DNA from: Melghirimyces thermohalophilus
GTDB lineage: Bacteria; Bacillota; Bacilli; Thermoactinomycetales; DSM-45169
Reading direction: 5' to 3'
Assembly: GCF_900102685.1 (NCBI RefSeq)
Contig: NZ_FMZA01000013.1
Coordinates: 1 to 64,000 of the forward strand
Length of the DNA: 64,000 nucleotides
The notes under the pieces: generated by a model
What the model was told of the DNA's origin: nothing
Databases searched by the model: none
What the model saw: the letters and a program-made list of their open reading frames with translations, nothing else
Shown here: piece by piece, positions 44,909-53,785 of the stretch
Layout of the letters: every line of letters begins with the position of its first letter
Numbering within the stretch: the first letter of the stretch is position 1
Program-made: the position numbers and the translations under genes

Positions 44909-46234
44909 TTATGCACGGGAAAGGGATCCGGATGGCTTGAGGCGATGCCAGGCATATCCGATCAGGGCACCTGACAGAGCGGGGAGCAGCCAACCGATGC
45001 CTTCCGAATAGAGGGGGAGCCATCCGTAAAGGGAGTCTACCCAATCAAGCTCGATGTTCATCGCTTTTAACCCGTCTGTGATGCTGACCAGAGCGGTGCC
45101 GATCAGGGCGAATACATACATCGCCCGAAAATGATCGAAGGAACGGAACAGGCTGGCGAAAATTAGTACAATAGCCAGGGGATAAAGCATCGTCAGGACA
45201 GGTACCGAGACAGCGATGATCTGGGTCAGCCCCAGGTTGGCCACCGTCATCGAGATGATACACAGGGCCACCGCTGTCTTTTTGTAGTCCAAAGCGGGTA
45301 AAAGCTCTGAAAAGTACATGGCGCATGAGGTGATCAATCCCACGGAGGTGGTCAGACAGGCTAGAGTGACCGCTATGCCCAATAATAGGGATCCTGGTTC
45401 ACCGAACAGGGCTGTTACCAAAGAGGTTAGAACTTGTCCGCCGTTTTCCGACCGGCCGAGGGAGGCACTGGTCGCCCCCAGATAGCCCAGGGTGAGGTAT
45501 ACTACCGTTAGACCCGCCGCTGCCACCAAACCGGCTTTTACGGTGAAGGAGATCACGGTCTTTCGGTCCTGAGCCCCTCGCTGTTTCACGGTCTGAACAG
45601 CGACAATACCAAAGACGAGGGCTGCCAACGCGTCCATGGTGAGGTATCCTTCCATAAACCCACTGAAAAAGGCTTCCTTCTGATAAACGCCAGTTGGTGC
45701 ACCGATGGTCCCGACTGGATCCAACAAACTTTTCACCAACATGGTGGCGATGATCACCAAGAGCAGCGGAGTCAAGATGTTCCCGATCCGGTCCACCAAC
45801 TTCGAGGGATTGAGGGAGAGCCAAAAGGTGAGAGCAAAAAAGATCAAAGAATATAAGAGCATCGGCCAACCGGAAGGATCGACTCCCGCAGGCAGAAAGG
45901 GGCGTGCTCCCATTTCAAAGGCGACACTAGCCGTTCGCGGCGTCGCGAACAAGGGACCGATCACAAAATAGATGGCGACGGTGAAGGCCAGTCCAAACCA
46001 GGGGTGAACCCGGCTGCTAATTTTCTGTAGGCTTCCCCCGGTGACAGCGATAGCGATCACCCCCAGGAGGGGAAGCCCGACGGCGGTGAGGATAAAGCCG
46101 GCCATTCCGGGCCATACATGGGAGCCGGCGGCCTGACCCAGGGCTGGTGGGAAGATCATGTTACCGGCTCCGAAAAAGAGAGCCAACATCATCAATCCAA
46201 TGGATATAATATCTTTCGTGGATGGTTTACTCAT
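44909..46234 (-). CDS. brnQ: Branched-chain amino acid transport system II carrier protein (BrnQ)
   Basis: Sodium-coupled uptake of Leu, Ile and Val. 441 residues with about twelve membrane segments; GLMMLALFFGAGNMIFPPALG at the N terminus is the family hallmark. GGGAG precedes the ATG on the minus strand. It is a single-gene unit divergent from the S51 peptidase gene. Branched-chain uptake could supply primers for branched fatty acids, a plausible but unproven link to the fab operon. Confidence 0.95.
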   Translation of the reverse strand: MSKPSTKDIISIGLMMLALFFGAGNMIFPPALGQAAGSHVWPGMAGFILTAVGLPLLGVIAIAVTGGSLQKISSRVHPWFGLAFTVAIYFVIGPLFATPRTASVAFEMGARPFLPAGVDPSGWPMLLYSLIFFALTFWLSLNPSKLVDRIGNILTPLLLVIIATMLVKSLLDPVGTIGAPTGVYQKEAFFSGFMEGYLTMDALAALVFGIVAVQTVKQRGAQDRKTVISFTVKAGLVAAAGLTVVYLTLGYLGATSASLGRSENGGQVLTSLVTALFGEPGSLLLGIAVTLACLTTSVGLITSCAMYFSELLPALDYKKTAVALCIISMTVANLGLTQIIAVSVPVLTMLYPLAIVLIFASLFRSFDHFRAMYVFALIGTALVSITDGLKAMNIELDWVDSLYGWLPLYSEGIGWLLPALSGALIGYAWHRLKPSGSLSRA

Positions 46235-46373
46235 ATTAACTACTCCCTGTATTCTGAAATGGTTGATAAGTGCGGATGAAATTTTCTGATTTCCACTATA
46301 TCAAACCCTTCTACATTTGAATAGCGGTTATGTAAGGAAAGATAAACCAGTAGAAGCGAAAGGAGCATTGCAG

Positions 46374-47078
46374 ATGGGCCCGATCATCGCCATGGGGGGT
46401 GGAGGCTTCTCCATGGAGCCAGAGAATCCGCTTTTGGATCAATATGTGCTGAAACAATCTGGGAAAAAGAAACCGAAGGTTTGTTTTGTTTCTACCGCCA
46501 GTGGGGATTCCGTCGATTATATCCGACGTTTTTACCGGGCGTTCAAAAAGTTGGACTGCGAACCTTCCCGGTTGACGCTGTTTCCACCTCCCACCTCCGA
46601 TTTGGAGGATTATGTGATGGATAAGGATATAATATACGTCGGTGGGGGTAATACAAAAAACCTGGTAGCCCTGTGGAAGGCATGGGAGTTGGATCGAATC
46701 TTCCGCAAGGCCTGGGAAGAGGGGAAAGTGTTGGCCGGTATCAGTGCCGGCGCCATCTGTTGGTTTGAGGAGGCGGTCACCGATTCCGTTCCTGGCCGGA
46801 TCAGCCGGGTGGAAGGCCTCGGGTTTTTGGAGGGGAGTGCCTGTCCCCACTTCGATGGGCAAGAAGAACGTCGCCCCGGCTTTCACCGTCTGTTACGGGA
46901 GGGAGCCATCGGAGACGGTGTGGCTGCCGACGATGGTGCCGCTCTTCACTTTTTAGGAAAAGAGTTAAAACAGGTAGTCACCTCCCGTCCCCGGGCCAAA
47001 GCGTACCGGTTGCAGCGAAGGGGCGACCGAGTGGTGGAGAGGGAGCTGGAGTCTGTCTATTTAGGTGAGAAGGGATGA
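46374..47078 (+). CDS. Peptidase S51 family protein (peptidase E-like)
   Basis: Cytosolic serine peptidase of the dipeptidase E family, 234 residues. Begins MGPIIAMGGGGFS; YVGGGNTKNL and nucleophile Ser in AGISAGAICWF are diagnostic. ATG 46374 with AAAGGAG upstream; an in-frame frame start at 46317 has none. Followed by a terminator. Confidence 0.92.
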   Translation: MGPIIAMGGGGFSMEPENPLLDQYVLKQSGKKKPKVCFVSTASGDSVDYIRRFYRAFKKLDCEPSRLTLFPPPTSDLEDYVMDKDIIYVGGGNTKNLVALWKAWELDRIFRKAWEEGKVLAGISAGAICWFEEAVTDSVPGRISRVEGLGFLEGSACPHFDGQEERRPGFHRLLREGAIGDGVAADDGAALHFLGKELKQVVTSRPRAKAYRLQRRGDRVVERELESVYLGEKG

Positions 47079-47096
47079 ATCAACGGAATGGATCGA

Positions 47097-47120
47097 TGAG
47101 CGCCTGAGGGCGCTCTTTTT
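47097..47120 (+). terminator. Terminator after the S51 peptidase gene
   Basis: GAGCGCC-TGA-GGGCGCTC followed by TTTTT. Confidence 0.88.
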
Positions 47121-47169
47121 GATGGATGAAGGTAAAAATGTTTTCCACAAGACATACTAAGCAAAAGGA

Positions 47170-47189
47170 TGTCAACAAAGCTCGTGACA
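47170..47189. promoter_or_regulatory. Inverted repeat upstream of mtlA
   Basis: TGTCA, ten bases, TGACA. The right half (CGTGACAA) is one base off one arm of the MtlR operator consensus (TGTGnCAA); the left arm does not fit at the required spacing. It may still be a regulator site. Confidence 0.3.
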
Positions 47190-47220
47190 AAGATGGGTTT
47201 TCTTTAAATTGAGAAGGCGG

Positions 47221-47234
47221 TGAAACCGTTTTAT
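47221..47234. promoter_or_regulatory. cre-like site upstream of mtlA
   Basis: TGAAACCGTTTTAT matches the cre consensus TGWAANCGNTNWCA at 12 of 14 positions, 32 bp before the mtlA ATG. Consistent with CcpA repression of mannitol use. Confidence 0.55.
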
Positions 47235-47265
47235 CCTTGAGATAGATGGTAAAGGAGGGGAAAGC

Positions 47266-48729
47266 ATGGGTGACAATCGAAGAAATGACTCGGAAAAAAA
47301 CAGCGATTGGCGTGTAAAGATACAGCGGATGGGTAGTTTTCTCAGCGGATTGATCATGCCGAACATCGGGGCATTTATCGCTTGGGGGTTGATTACCGCC
47401 CTCTTTATCCCGTCGGGGTGGCTGCCCAATGAAAATCTGGCTAAACTGGTCGATCCGATGATCAAATACCTGTTGCCCTTGTTGATCGGATTTACCGGCG
47501 GCAATATGATTTACGGTGCCCGCGGCGGCGTTGTAGGTGCCACCGCCACCATCGGTGTGATCATCGGGGCGGACATTCCGATGTTCCTGGGTGCTATGTT
47601 GATGGGGCCTGTGGCTGGTTGGGTGATCAAGCAGGTGGATCGCCTGTTTGAAGGAAAAGTGCGTTCTGGTTTTGAAATGCTGGTCAACAACTTTTCCGCC
47701 GGTATTGTGGCCGCTCTCCTCACCATTGCCGCCTATCTCGCAATCGGACCGGTGGTATTGGGGTTGAACAAACTGCTGGCTGCCGGTGTGGGGTGGATCA
47801 TCGGTGCGGGGTTGTTGCCTCTGGCCAACCTGTTTATCGAACCGGCCAAGGTGTTGTTCCTGAATAACGCCATCAACCACGGCATCTTGAGTCCGATCGG
47901 CGTGGATCAGGCCAGCCGGACCGGAGAGTCGATTCTATTTCTGCTGGAGTCCAATCCGGGCCCCGGTCTGGGCATTTTGGCCGCATACTGGTTGGTAGGT
48001 AAAGGCATGGCGAAACAATCGGCACCAGGGGCCGCTGTGATTCATTTTCTCGGCGGTATTCATGAGATTTATTTCCCGTACATCCTCATGAAACCGGCTC
48101 TGATCCTGGCTGCGATCGCCGGCGGCATCAGCGGGGTCTTTGTCTTCTCTTTATTTGGTGCCGGGTTGGTAGCGGTTCCCTCACCAGGCAGCATCTTCGC
48201 CCTGCTGGCGATGACTCCCCGCGGCGGTTATCTTGGCGTCTTGGCAGGGGTGCTGACAGCGACGGTCGTCTCCTTCCTGGTCGCTTCCCTGTTCCTGAAA
48301 CGAAGTCCCGACACCGACGGGGACTTGGCGACAGCCACCCGCACCATGGAATCGATGAAAGGGAAGAAAAGTATGGCGGCGTCCGAGATGGTTAAAGAGC
48401 CGGTGAAAGAGGAGACTCCGGAACCGAAACCGGATCAGGAAAAGGATGTCAACAAAATCGTCTTCGCCTGTGATGCCGGCATGGGCTCCAGCGCCATGGG
48501 TGCCTCGGTTCTGAAAAGCAAGGTGGATAAAGCGGGGCTCGATATTGAGGTGACCAACACGGCGATCAGCAAATTGCCTGCAGATGCCGATATCGTCATC
48601 ACTCATAAAAACCTGACGGATCGGGCCAAGGAAAAGTTGCCTGGGGCCCGGCACATTTCCGTCGATAATTTCTTGGCCAGCCCTGAATACGACGCCCTTG
48701 TAAACCGGCTGAAGGAAGATGATTCGTAA
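47266..48729 (+). CDS. mtlA: PTS mannitol transporter subunit IICB
   Basis: Takes up mannitol with phosphorylation to mannitol 1-phosphate. 487 residues: IIC membrane domain (about 20-345, with NNAINHGILSPIG and GGIHEIYFPYILMKP), a charged linker, then a IIB domain with phosphorylated Cys402 in VFACDAGMGSSAMGAS. The IIA domain is encoded separately by mtlF. AAAGGAGG precedes the ATG. Confidence 0.96.
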   Translation: MGDNRRNDSEKNSDWRVKIQRMGSFLSGLIMPNIGAFIAWGLITALFIPSGWLPNENLAKLVDPMIKYLLPLLIGFTGGNMIYGARGGVVGATATIGVIIGADIPMFLGAMLMGPVAGWVIKQVDRLFEGKVRSGFEMLVNNFSAGIVAALLTIAAYLAIGPVVLGLNKLLAAGVGWIIGAGLLPLANLFIEPAKVLFLNNAINHGILSPIGVDQASRTGESILFLLESNPGPGLGILAAYWLVGKGMAKQSAPGAAVIHFLGGIHEIYFPYILMKPALILAAIAGGISGVFVFSLFGAGLVAVPSPGSIFALLAMTPRGGYLGVLAGVLTATVVSFLVASLFLKRSPDTDGDLATATRTMESMKGKKSMAASEMVKEPVKEETPEPKPDQEKDVNKIVFACDAGMGSSAMGASVLKSKVDKAGLDIEVTNTAISKLPADADIVITHKNLTDRAKEKLPGARHISVDNFLASPEYDALVNRLKEDDS

Positions 48730-48745
48730 AAGCAGGTGAACCCCC

Positions 48746-50845
48746 ATGTACTTCACTTCCAGGGAACGAGCGCTCCTTCGTCTGTTAACCGGTGAGGTGC
48801 GTCACTGGACCGTGGCGGAGTTGGCGGAAGCCCTCGGTGTCAGTACGCGTACCATCCACCGGGATCTCGCCGGACTCGAGTCGACACTGGACGAGTTTGG
48901 TCTCGTCCTGCAGAAACAGGCGGGACGTGGGATTTTTCTTCAGGGGGATGCTGCTGGAGAGGAGTCCCTCCGAGCTGTCCTGGCCAACACACCGGAAAGG
49001 GACTACACCCCGGTGGAACGGGAAGTATATCTTCTCTGCACATTGCTTGATGCATCGGAACCGGTGAAATTGGCTGCCTTGGCGGCGGATCTCGGTGTGA
49101 CCCCGGCTACGATCCGTCACGATCTCGACCGCGTCCAAGTATGGTTGCAGTCCTTCGACCTTACGTTGCTCATACAGCGGGGTTGGGGCGTTCAGGTACT
49201 CGGTGGGGAAAAGGAACGGCGATCAGCGATGCGGAGCCTGCTCGCCGATCATTTTGACGAAGGGGAGATCCTGGGGATCATGAAACGCTCCCTCACTCGT
49301 CAATCCCCCGAACTTTCCGGGGCGATTACCGAACGGTTGTTAGGGCTGATGGAGCGGGAGCGGCTGATCCAGGTGGAACGTGTCGTTCAGGAAGAGATCA
49401 AAAACCTCCCCTATTCCCTGGCAGACGCCGCCTATGTGGGGCTGGTCGTTCATTTGGCCCTGGCTATAGAACGGATCCAACAGGGAGAAATGCTCTCCTT
49501 TGACCCGAGCATGATAGAAGATCGAGCGGGCACAGAGGAGCAAAAGGTGGCCGAGAGGATCGCCGAAAGGCTGTCCAAGCATCTCGGCTTAACCTTTCCT
49601 GAAGCGGAGGTGGCCAATATCCTCCTCCATCTGCGGGGAGCGAAATTGGGCACCGATCAGGGATACTGGTTCCGGGAAGGCGCCGGAACGGTGGTGGAGG
49701 AGACCGGGGAATTGATCCGTCGTGTGGGTGAGGAGCTGGGTGTCTCCCTGGCTGAGGATCCTTCTTTGACAGAAGGGTTGCTCGCTCATCTGGAACGGGC
49801 TGTTTACCGACTGCGAGAAAACCTGCCGATCCACAATCCGCTGCTTCCCCGCATTGAAAAAGAGTATCCGGTGTTATTTGATGCGGTAGAGAAAGCGATG
49901 GCGGAAGTGTTCCCATCAAAATCGGTGCCCCGGGAGGAGATCGGTTATCTGGTGATGCATTTCGGGGCCGCCTTGGAAAGGAGGCGGCGGGGGCGTCCCC
50001 GGCGTGCCCTGGTGGTTTGCGCCAGCGGCATCGGCACGTCGAAATTGCTGGCGAGCCGCCTGCAAGCGGAATTCCCTCAGATCGCTGGAGTGGAGACGGC
50101 CTCCTTCTTGGAATGGCCGGGTAAGGATCCCCGGGATTATGATCTGATCCTCTCCACCATCCCTTTGGATCTGGAGGAGGGGGCCTATCTCCGTGTTCAT
50201 CCTTACCTGACAGACCAGGACCTCTCCCGTATCCGGGCCCGGTTAAAGGAAACGGGACCAAGCATGCTGAACAGAGACATGCCGCCGGCGACGGAAGCCT
50301 CGGACGCCGACGTGATTATGGACACGTTAGAGGGCCTCCGGCAGGCAGTGGACGGCATCCTGATGATCCTTCGAGGCTTTTCTTACAGGGAGATTTCCGA
50401 GGGGGCTACGCTTTCGGAGGTTTTATATCAGGCTTGTCGGCGGTTGGAAGCAGAGGGGGTGCTTCGTGAACCGGCTGCGGTGACCGATCGGTTGTTGCAA
50501 CGGCAGCAGTTAGGGGGACTCGGCATCCCGGGCACCGGATTGGCTCTGTTTCATGCGCGGTCTGACGAGATTCTTCGTCCTTCCTTTACCGCTTATGATT
50601 TGGCACAACCGATCGAGCTAAAGGGAATGGATGGGGAAAAGATGAAGATGACGGGCCTTTTGATGCTGTTGGCACCGGAAACGGGGATGGAAAGCCTCGT
50701 CGGTTCACTGAGCAGGATCAGCGCTCTCATCGTTGAGGCTCCAACTGTTTTTCAATCCAAAGATGAAAGCGGCATTCGCGGTTTTCTGGCAGAGCAACTT
50801 AATCGAAGTCTGTTTGAAAAGATCGAAGAACAAAGGAGAGTGTAA
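48746..50845 (+). CDS. mtlR: Transcriptional activator of the mannitol operon MtlR
   Basis: PTS-controlled activator of 699 residues. Two N-terminal HTH domains (VAELAEALGVSTRTIHRDL and later LGVTPATIRHDL), two PRD domains (about 190-410), a EIIB-Gat-like domain with Cys425 (VVCASGIGTSKL) and a EIIA-like domain with His603 (ALFHARSDE). This is the B. subtilis MtlR arrangement, where the homologous Cys and His tune activity. Inserted between mtlA and mtlF. Confidence 0.95.
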   Translation: MYFTSRERALLRLLTGEVRHWTVAELAEALGVSTRTIHRDLAGLESTLDEFGLVLQKQAGRGIFLQGDAAGEESLRAVLANTPERDYTPVEREVYLLCTLLDASEPVKLAALAADLGVTPATIRHDLDRVQVWLQSFDLTLLIQRGWGVQVLGGEKERRSAMRSLLADHFDEGEILGIMKRSLTRQSPELSGAITERLLGLMERERLIQVERVVQEEIKNLPYSLADAAYVGLVVHLALAIERIQQGEMLSFDPSMIEDRAGTEEQKVAERIAERLSKHLGLTFPEAEVANILLHLRGAKLGTDQGYWFREGAGTVVEETGELIRRVGEELGVSLAEDPSLTEGLLAHLERAVYRLRENLPIHNPLLPRIEKEYPVLFDAVEKAMAEVFPSKSVPREEIGYLVMHFGAALERRRRGRPRRALVVCASGIGTSKLLASRLQAEFPQIAGVETASFLEWPGKDPRDYDLILSTIPLDLEEGAYLRVHPYLTDQDLSRIRARLKETGPSMLNRDMPPATEASDADVIMDTLEGLRQAVDGILMILRGFSYREISEGATLSEVLYQACRRLEAEGVLREPAAVTDRLLQRQQLGGLGIPGTGLALFHARSDEILRPSFTAYDLAQPIELKGMDGEKMKMTGLLMLLAPETGMESLVGSLSRISALIVEAPTVFQSKDESGIRGFLAEQLNRSLFEKIEEQRRV

Positions 50846-50847
50846 AT

Positions 50848-51285
50848 ATGAACGGGGATGTTTTAAATGAAAACACGGTTCTCCTCAATGCCCGTGCAGA
50901 GGATAAAGAAGAGGCGATTCGGATGGCGGGGGGCCTCTTGGTCGATCAGGGGTATGCGGACGCTACCTACATCGATAAAATGATGGAACGGGAAGCCTCT
51001 CACACCACCTATATCGGAAATTCCGTTGCCATTCCTCATGGAACGGAGGAGGGGAAAGAGCATATCCACCGCTCGGGAATCTCCATTGTCCAGTTGCCGG
51101 AAGGCGTCGATTTCGGCGACGGACAAATCGCCAAAATCGTGATCGGTATCGCCGGTAAAGGGGATGAACACATGGATATGCTTTCCAAGATCGCACTGGT
51201 TGTCTCGGAAGAGGAGAACGTGACCCAAATGGTAAAAGCTGCCTCGAAAGAGGAGCTTCTGGCCATGTTCCAAGGAGTGAACTGA
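50848..51285 (+). CDS. mtlF: PTS mannitol transporter subunit IIA
   Basis: Phosphocarrier of 145 residues passing phosphate from HPr to MtlA. His64 in VAIPHGTEEGK is the phosphorylation site. AAAGGAG precedes the ATG, which comes two bases after mtlR. Confidence 0.96.
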   Translation: MNGDVLNENTVLLNARAEDKEEAIRMAGGLLVDQGYADATYIDKMMEREASHTTYIGNSVAIPHGTEEGKEHIHRSGISIVQLPEGVDFGDGQIAKIVIGIAGKGDEHMDMLSKIALVVSEEENVTQMVKAASKEELLAMFQGVN

Positions 51286-51287
51286 GC

Positions 51288-52448
51288 ATGCAGGCGGTCC
51301 ATTTCGGTGCAGGCAACATCGGTCGAGGGTTTATCGGCGCGCAGCTCAGCCGCTCCGGTTACCAGGTGTGCTTCGTCGACGTGCAAGCCCCCCTGGTGGA
51401 AGCGCTGCGGGAGCGGGATAGCTACACCGTCCAGCTCTTAGGCGAAGAGCCGTCAGCAGTGCGCGTGTCAGGGGTGACCGCCTTCAACAGCCAGACGGAG
51501 CCGGAGCGGGTGGCTGAGGCGATCGCCGCGGCCGATCTTGTCACCACGGCAGTGGGGCCTCATGTGTTAAAAGCGATCGCGTCACTGATTGCTGAGGGGA
51601 TCAAGCTGCGGTTAAAGCGGAAGACTCCCCCGCTCAATGTCGTCGCCTGTGAAAACATGTTGCAGGGTTCCACGTTGTTAAAAAAGGAAGTGGCTGCACA
51701 CCTGTCGGCGACGGAACAAGCGGAATTGGCCGATCGCGTCGGATTTCCCGACGCTGCTGTCGACCGGATCGTCCCCGTACAGAGCGGGACGGATCTTTTG
51801 GAAGTAGCGGTGGAGCCCTTTTACGAATGGGTGATCGATCGAACCGGAATCAAGGGAGAAGTGCCGCCGGTTAAGGGGGTTACCTATGTAGATGACCTCA
51901 CACCGTACATCGAGCGGAAACTGTACACAGTAAACACGGGCCATGCGGTCTGCGCCTATACCGGGCGCATCTTGGGGTATGAAACGATCCAACAGGCGAT
52001 CAAAGATTCACGGGTGGCTGAGATCGTCAGCGGTGCGCTGGAGGAGACGGGTGCTTTATTGGTGGCTAAACACGATTTTGATAAAGGAGAACACCAAGCA
52101 TACATCCAGCGCATGTTGGATCGCTTCCGGAATCCTCACCTCACCGACCCGGTTGCCCGCGTCGGCCGTTCACCCCTTCGCAAACTGAAGCGGACCGATC
52201 GCCTCGTCGGCCCCGCCCTCCAACTGATCGAAGAGGGGATCACCCCGGAACATCTGGCCACCGGAATCGCCGCTGCCTTCTTTTTCGATGAGCCCGAGGA
52301 CCCGGAAGCGGTGGAACTGCAGCAAATTCTAGATCGAGACGGTGTCGCCGGCGCCTTGCAGATCGTCGCCGATCTCCCCCGGGATTCACAGTTGACGCGG
52401 TTGGTGGTCCAACGGTACCAAAGATGGCAAGAAAAAATAGAGGGTTAA
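51288..52448 (+). CDS. mtlD: Mannitol-1-phosphate 5-dehydrogenase
   Basis: Oxidises mannitol 1-phosphate to fructose 6-phosphate with NAD. 386 residues; HFGAGNIGRGFIG is the nucleotide loop, and NTGHAVCAYTG and FKEEHQAY-like stretch (here DKGEHQAYIQRML) are typical. Starts two bases after mtlF. Last gene of the operon. Confidence 0.96.
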   Translation: MQAVHFGAGNIGRGFIGAQLSRSGYQVCFVDVQAPLVEALRERDSYTVQLLGEEPSAVRVSGVTAFNSQTEPERVAEAIAAADLVTTAVGPHVLKAIASLIAEGIKLRLKRKTPPLNVVACENMLQGSTLLKKEVAAHLSATEQAELADRVGFPDAAVDRIVPVQSGTDLLEVAVEPFYEWVIDRTGIKGEVPPVKGVTYVDDLTPYIERKLYTVNTGHAVCAYTGRILGYETIQQAIKDSRVAEIVSGALEETGALLVAKHDFDKGEHQAYIQRMLDRFRNPHLTDPVARVGRSPLRKLKRTDRLVGPALQLIEEGITPEHLATGIAAAFFFDEPEDPEAVELQQILDRDGVAGALQIVADLPRDSQLTRLVVQRYQRWQEKIEG

Positions 52449-52458
52449 AGGATTCCTG

Positions 52459-52494
52459 AACTTCCTTCCAGTGATGACGGAGGGAAGTTTTTTT
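52459..52494 (+). terminator. Terminator of the mtl operon
   Basis: AACTTCC-TCC and GGA-GGAAGTT pair with a mismatch, followed by seven T. Confidence 0.8.
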
Positions 52495-52594
52495 GTGTTT
52501 GTTCATCCATTTGTGCTGAACTTCTCATTGGTTTCTTACCAAACCTTAATCTGAGCTCTTTATGATTGACTCAGAGTAAAGGAGTGAGCAGTCA

Positions 52595-53785
52595 ATGAGG
52601 ATTTTGCTTGTGCCATCAGGGTTTAAAGAGAGTATCAGTGCAGAAAAGGCTGCTATCTGCATGAAAAATGGGATCCGGCGTGTCTTGTCAAAGGCGAAGG
52701 TGGTTTCCCTTCCCTTGGTGGATGGCGGTGAGGGTTTTGTGAACACCATGGTAAAGTGGACACAAGGGAGCCTCAGTCATCAGTTGGTAACCGGTCCGAT
52801 CCGTCAACAAACAGAAGCTTCAATCGGCTTTTTAGGATATTCATCACCAAAAACCGCGGTAATCGAGGTCGCTTCTGCGGCGGGATTAAAATGGGTGCCG
52901 AGAGATCAACGGAATCCGGAACGAACCACTTCTTACGGGGTCGGCGAATTGATCTGTGCTGCACTGGATCAGGGAGCGAAACGCATTTTAATCGGCTGTG
53001 GGGACTCCGGAACCCATGACGGCGGAATCGGAATGGCCCAGGCCCTGGGTGTCCGCTTTCTAGATCCGTCGGGGCACCGGATCGATGTTCGAGAAGGGGC
53101 GCATGTGATCGGGCAGATCGCATCGATCGATCTGTCAACCATCGATCCCCGTCTCCAGCAGGTGTCGATCGATGTGGCTTGCAATTGGCATAACATCCTT
53201 TGCGGACCCCATGGGGTTACAAGGGTCTTTGGACGGCAAAAAGGGGCGACGGAAAAACAATTGCTGCGATTGGAGAAGAGTTTTGAACACCTATCGACCC
53301 TCATTGAGAAAACGACAGGTCATACCGTGGATCAAATTCCAGGTGGGGGTGCCTCCGGAGGGTTGGGTGCCGGTTTGTACGGTTTGCTTGGAGCCACGCT
53401 ACACCCTCGGTATGATATCATTATGAAGCAGTTGGATCTGGACCGGTATTTGCAAGAGACGGATCTTGTCTTAACAGCAGAAGGAAGCATCGATTTTCAG
53501 ACACCACGAGGAAAAATTCCGGCAGAAGTGGCGACCCGAGCGAAACGTTACGGGAAACCGGTGATTGCGATTGCAGGGATGATCGGCGAGGGAGCCCGAC
53601 TCAATTACCGCCACGGCATCGATGTGTATACCAGCATCTTGCAATCTCCGGTTCCATTGGAGAAAGCCATGGCGAATACAGAAGCCTGGTTGGAAGATAG
53701 CGTGGAAAGTCTGATGCGAACCCTTTGGATCGGACAAGAGCTGGCAGCCACACAATACCAGAGGCAGGTAGCTTCGGGCCAATGA
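52595..53785 (+). CDS. Glycerate kinase (GarK/GlxK family)
   Basis: Phosphorylates glycerate for entry into lower glycolysis. 396 residues; VPSGFKESISAEKAA at the N terminus, DGGEGF, GCGDSGTHDGGIGMAQALG and GGGASGGLGAGL are family motifs. AAAGGAG precedes the ATG. A GGTTT-N6-AAACC inverted repeat lies 50 bp upstream. The SLC13 carrier gene overlaps its stop (ATGA), so the two are co-expressed. Confidence 0.94.
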   Translation: MRILLVPSGFKESISAEKAAICMKNGIRRVLSKAKVVSLPLVDGGEGFVNTMVKWTQGSLSHQLVTGPIRQQTEASIGFLGYSSPKTAVIEVASAAGLKWVPRDQRNPERTTSYGVGELICAALDQGAKRILIGCGDSGTHDGGIGMAQALGVRFLDPSGHRIDVREGAHVIGQIASIDLSTIDPRLQQVSIDVACNWHNILCGPHGVTRVFGRQKGATEKQLLRLEKSFEHLSTLIEKTTGHTVDQIPGGGASGGLGAGLYGLLGATLHPRYDIIMKQLDLDRYLQETDLVLTAEGSIDFQTPRGKIPAEVATRAKRYGKPVIAIAGMIGEGARLNYRHGIDVYTSILQSPVPLEKAMANTEAWLEDSVESLMRTLWIGQELAATQYQRQVASGQ

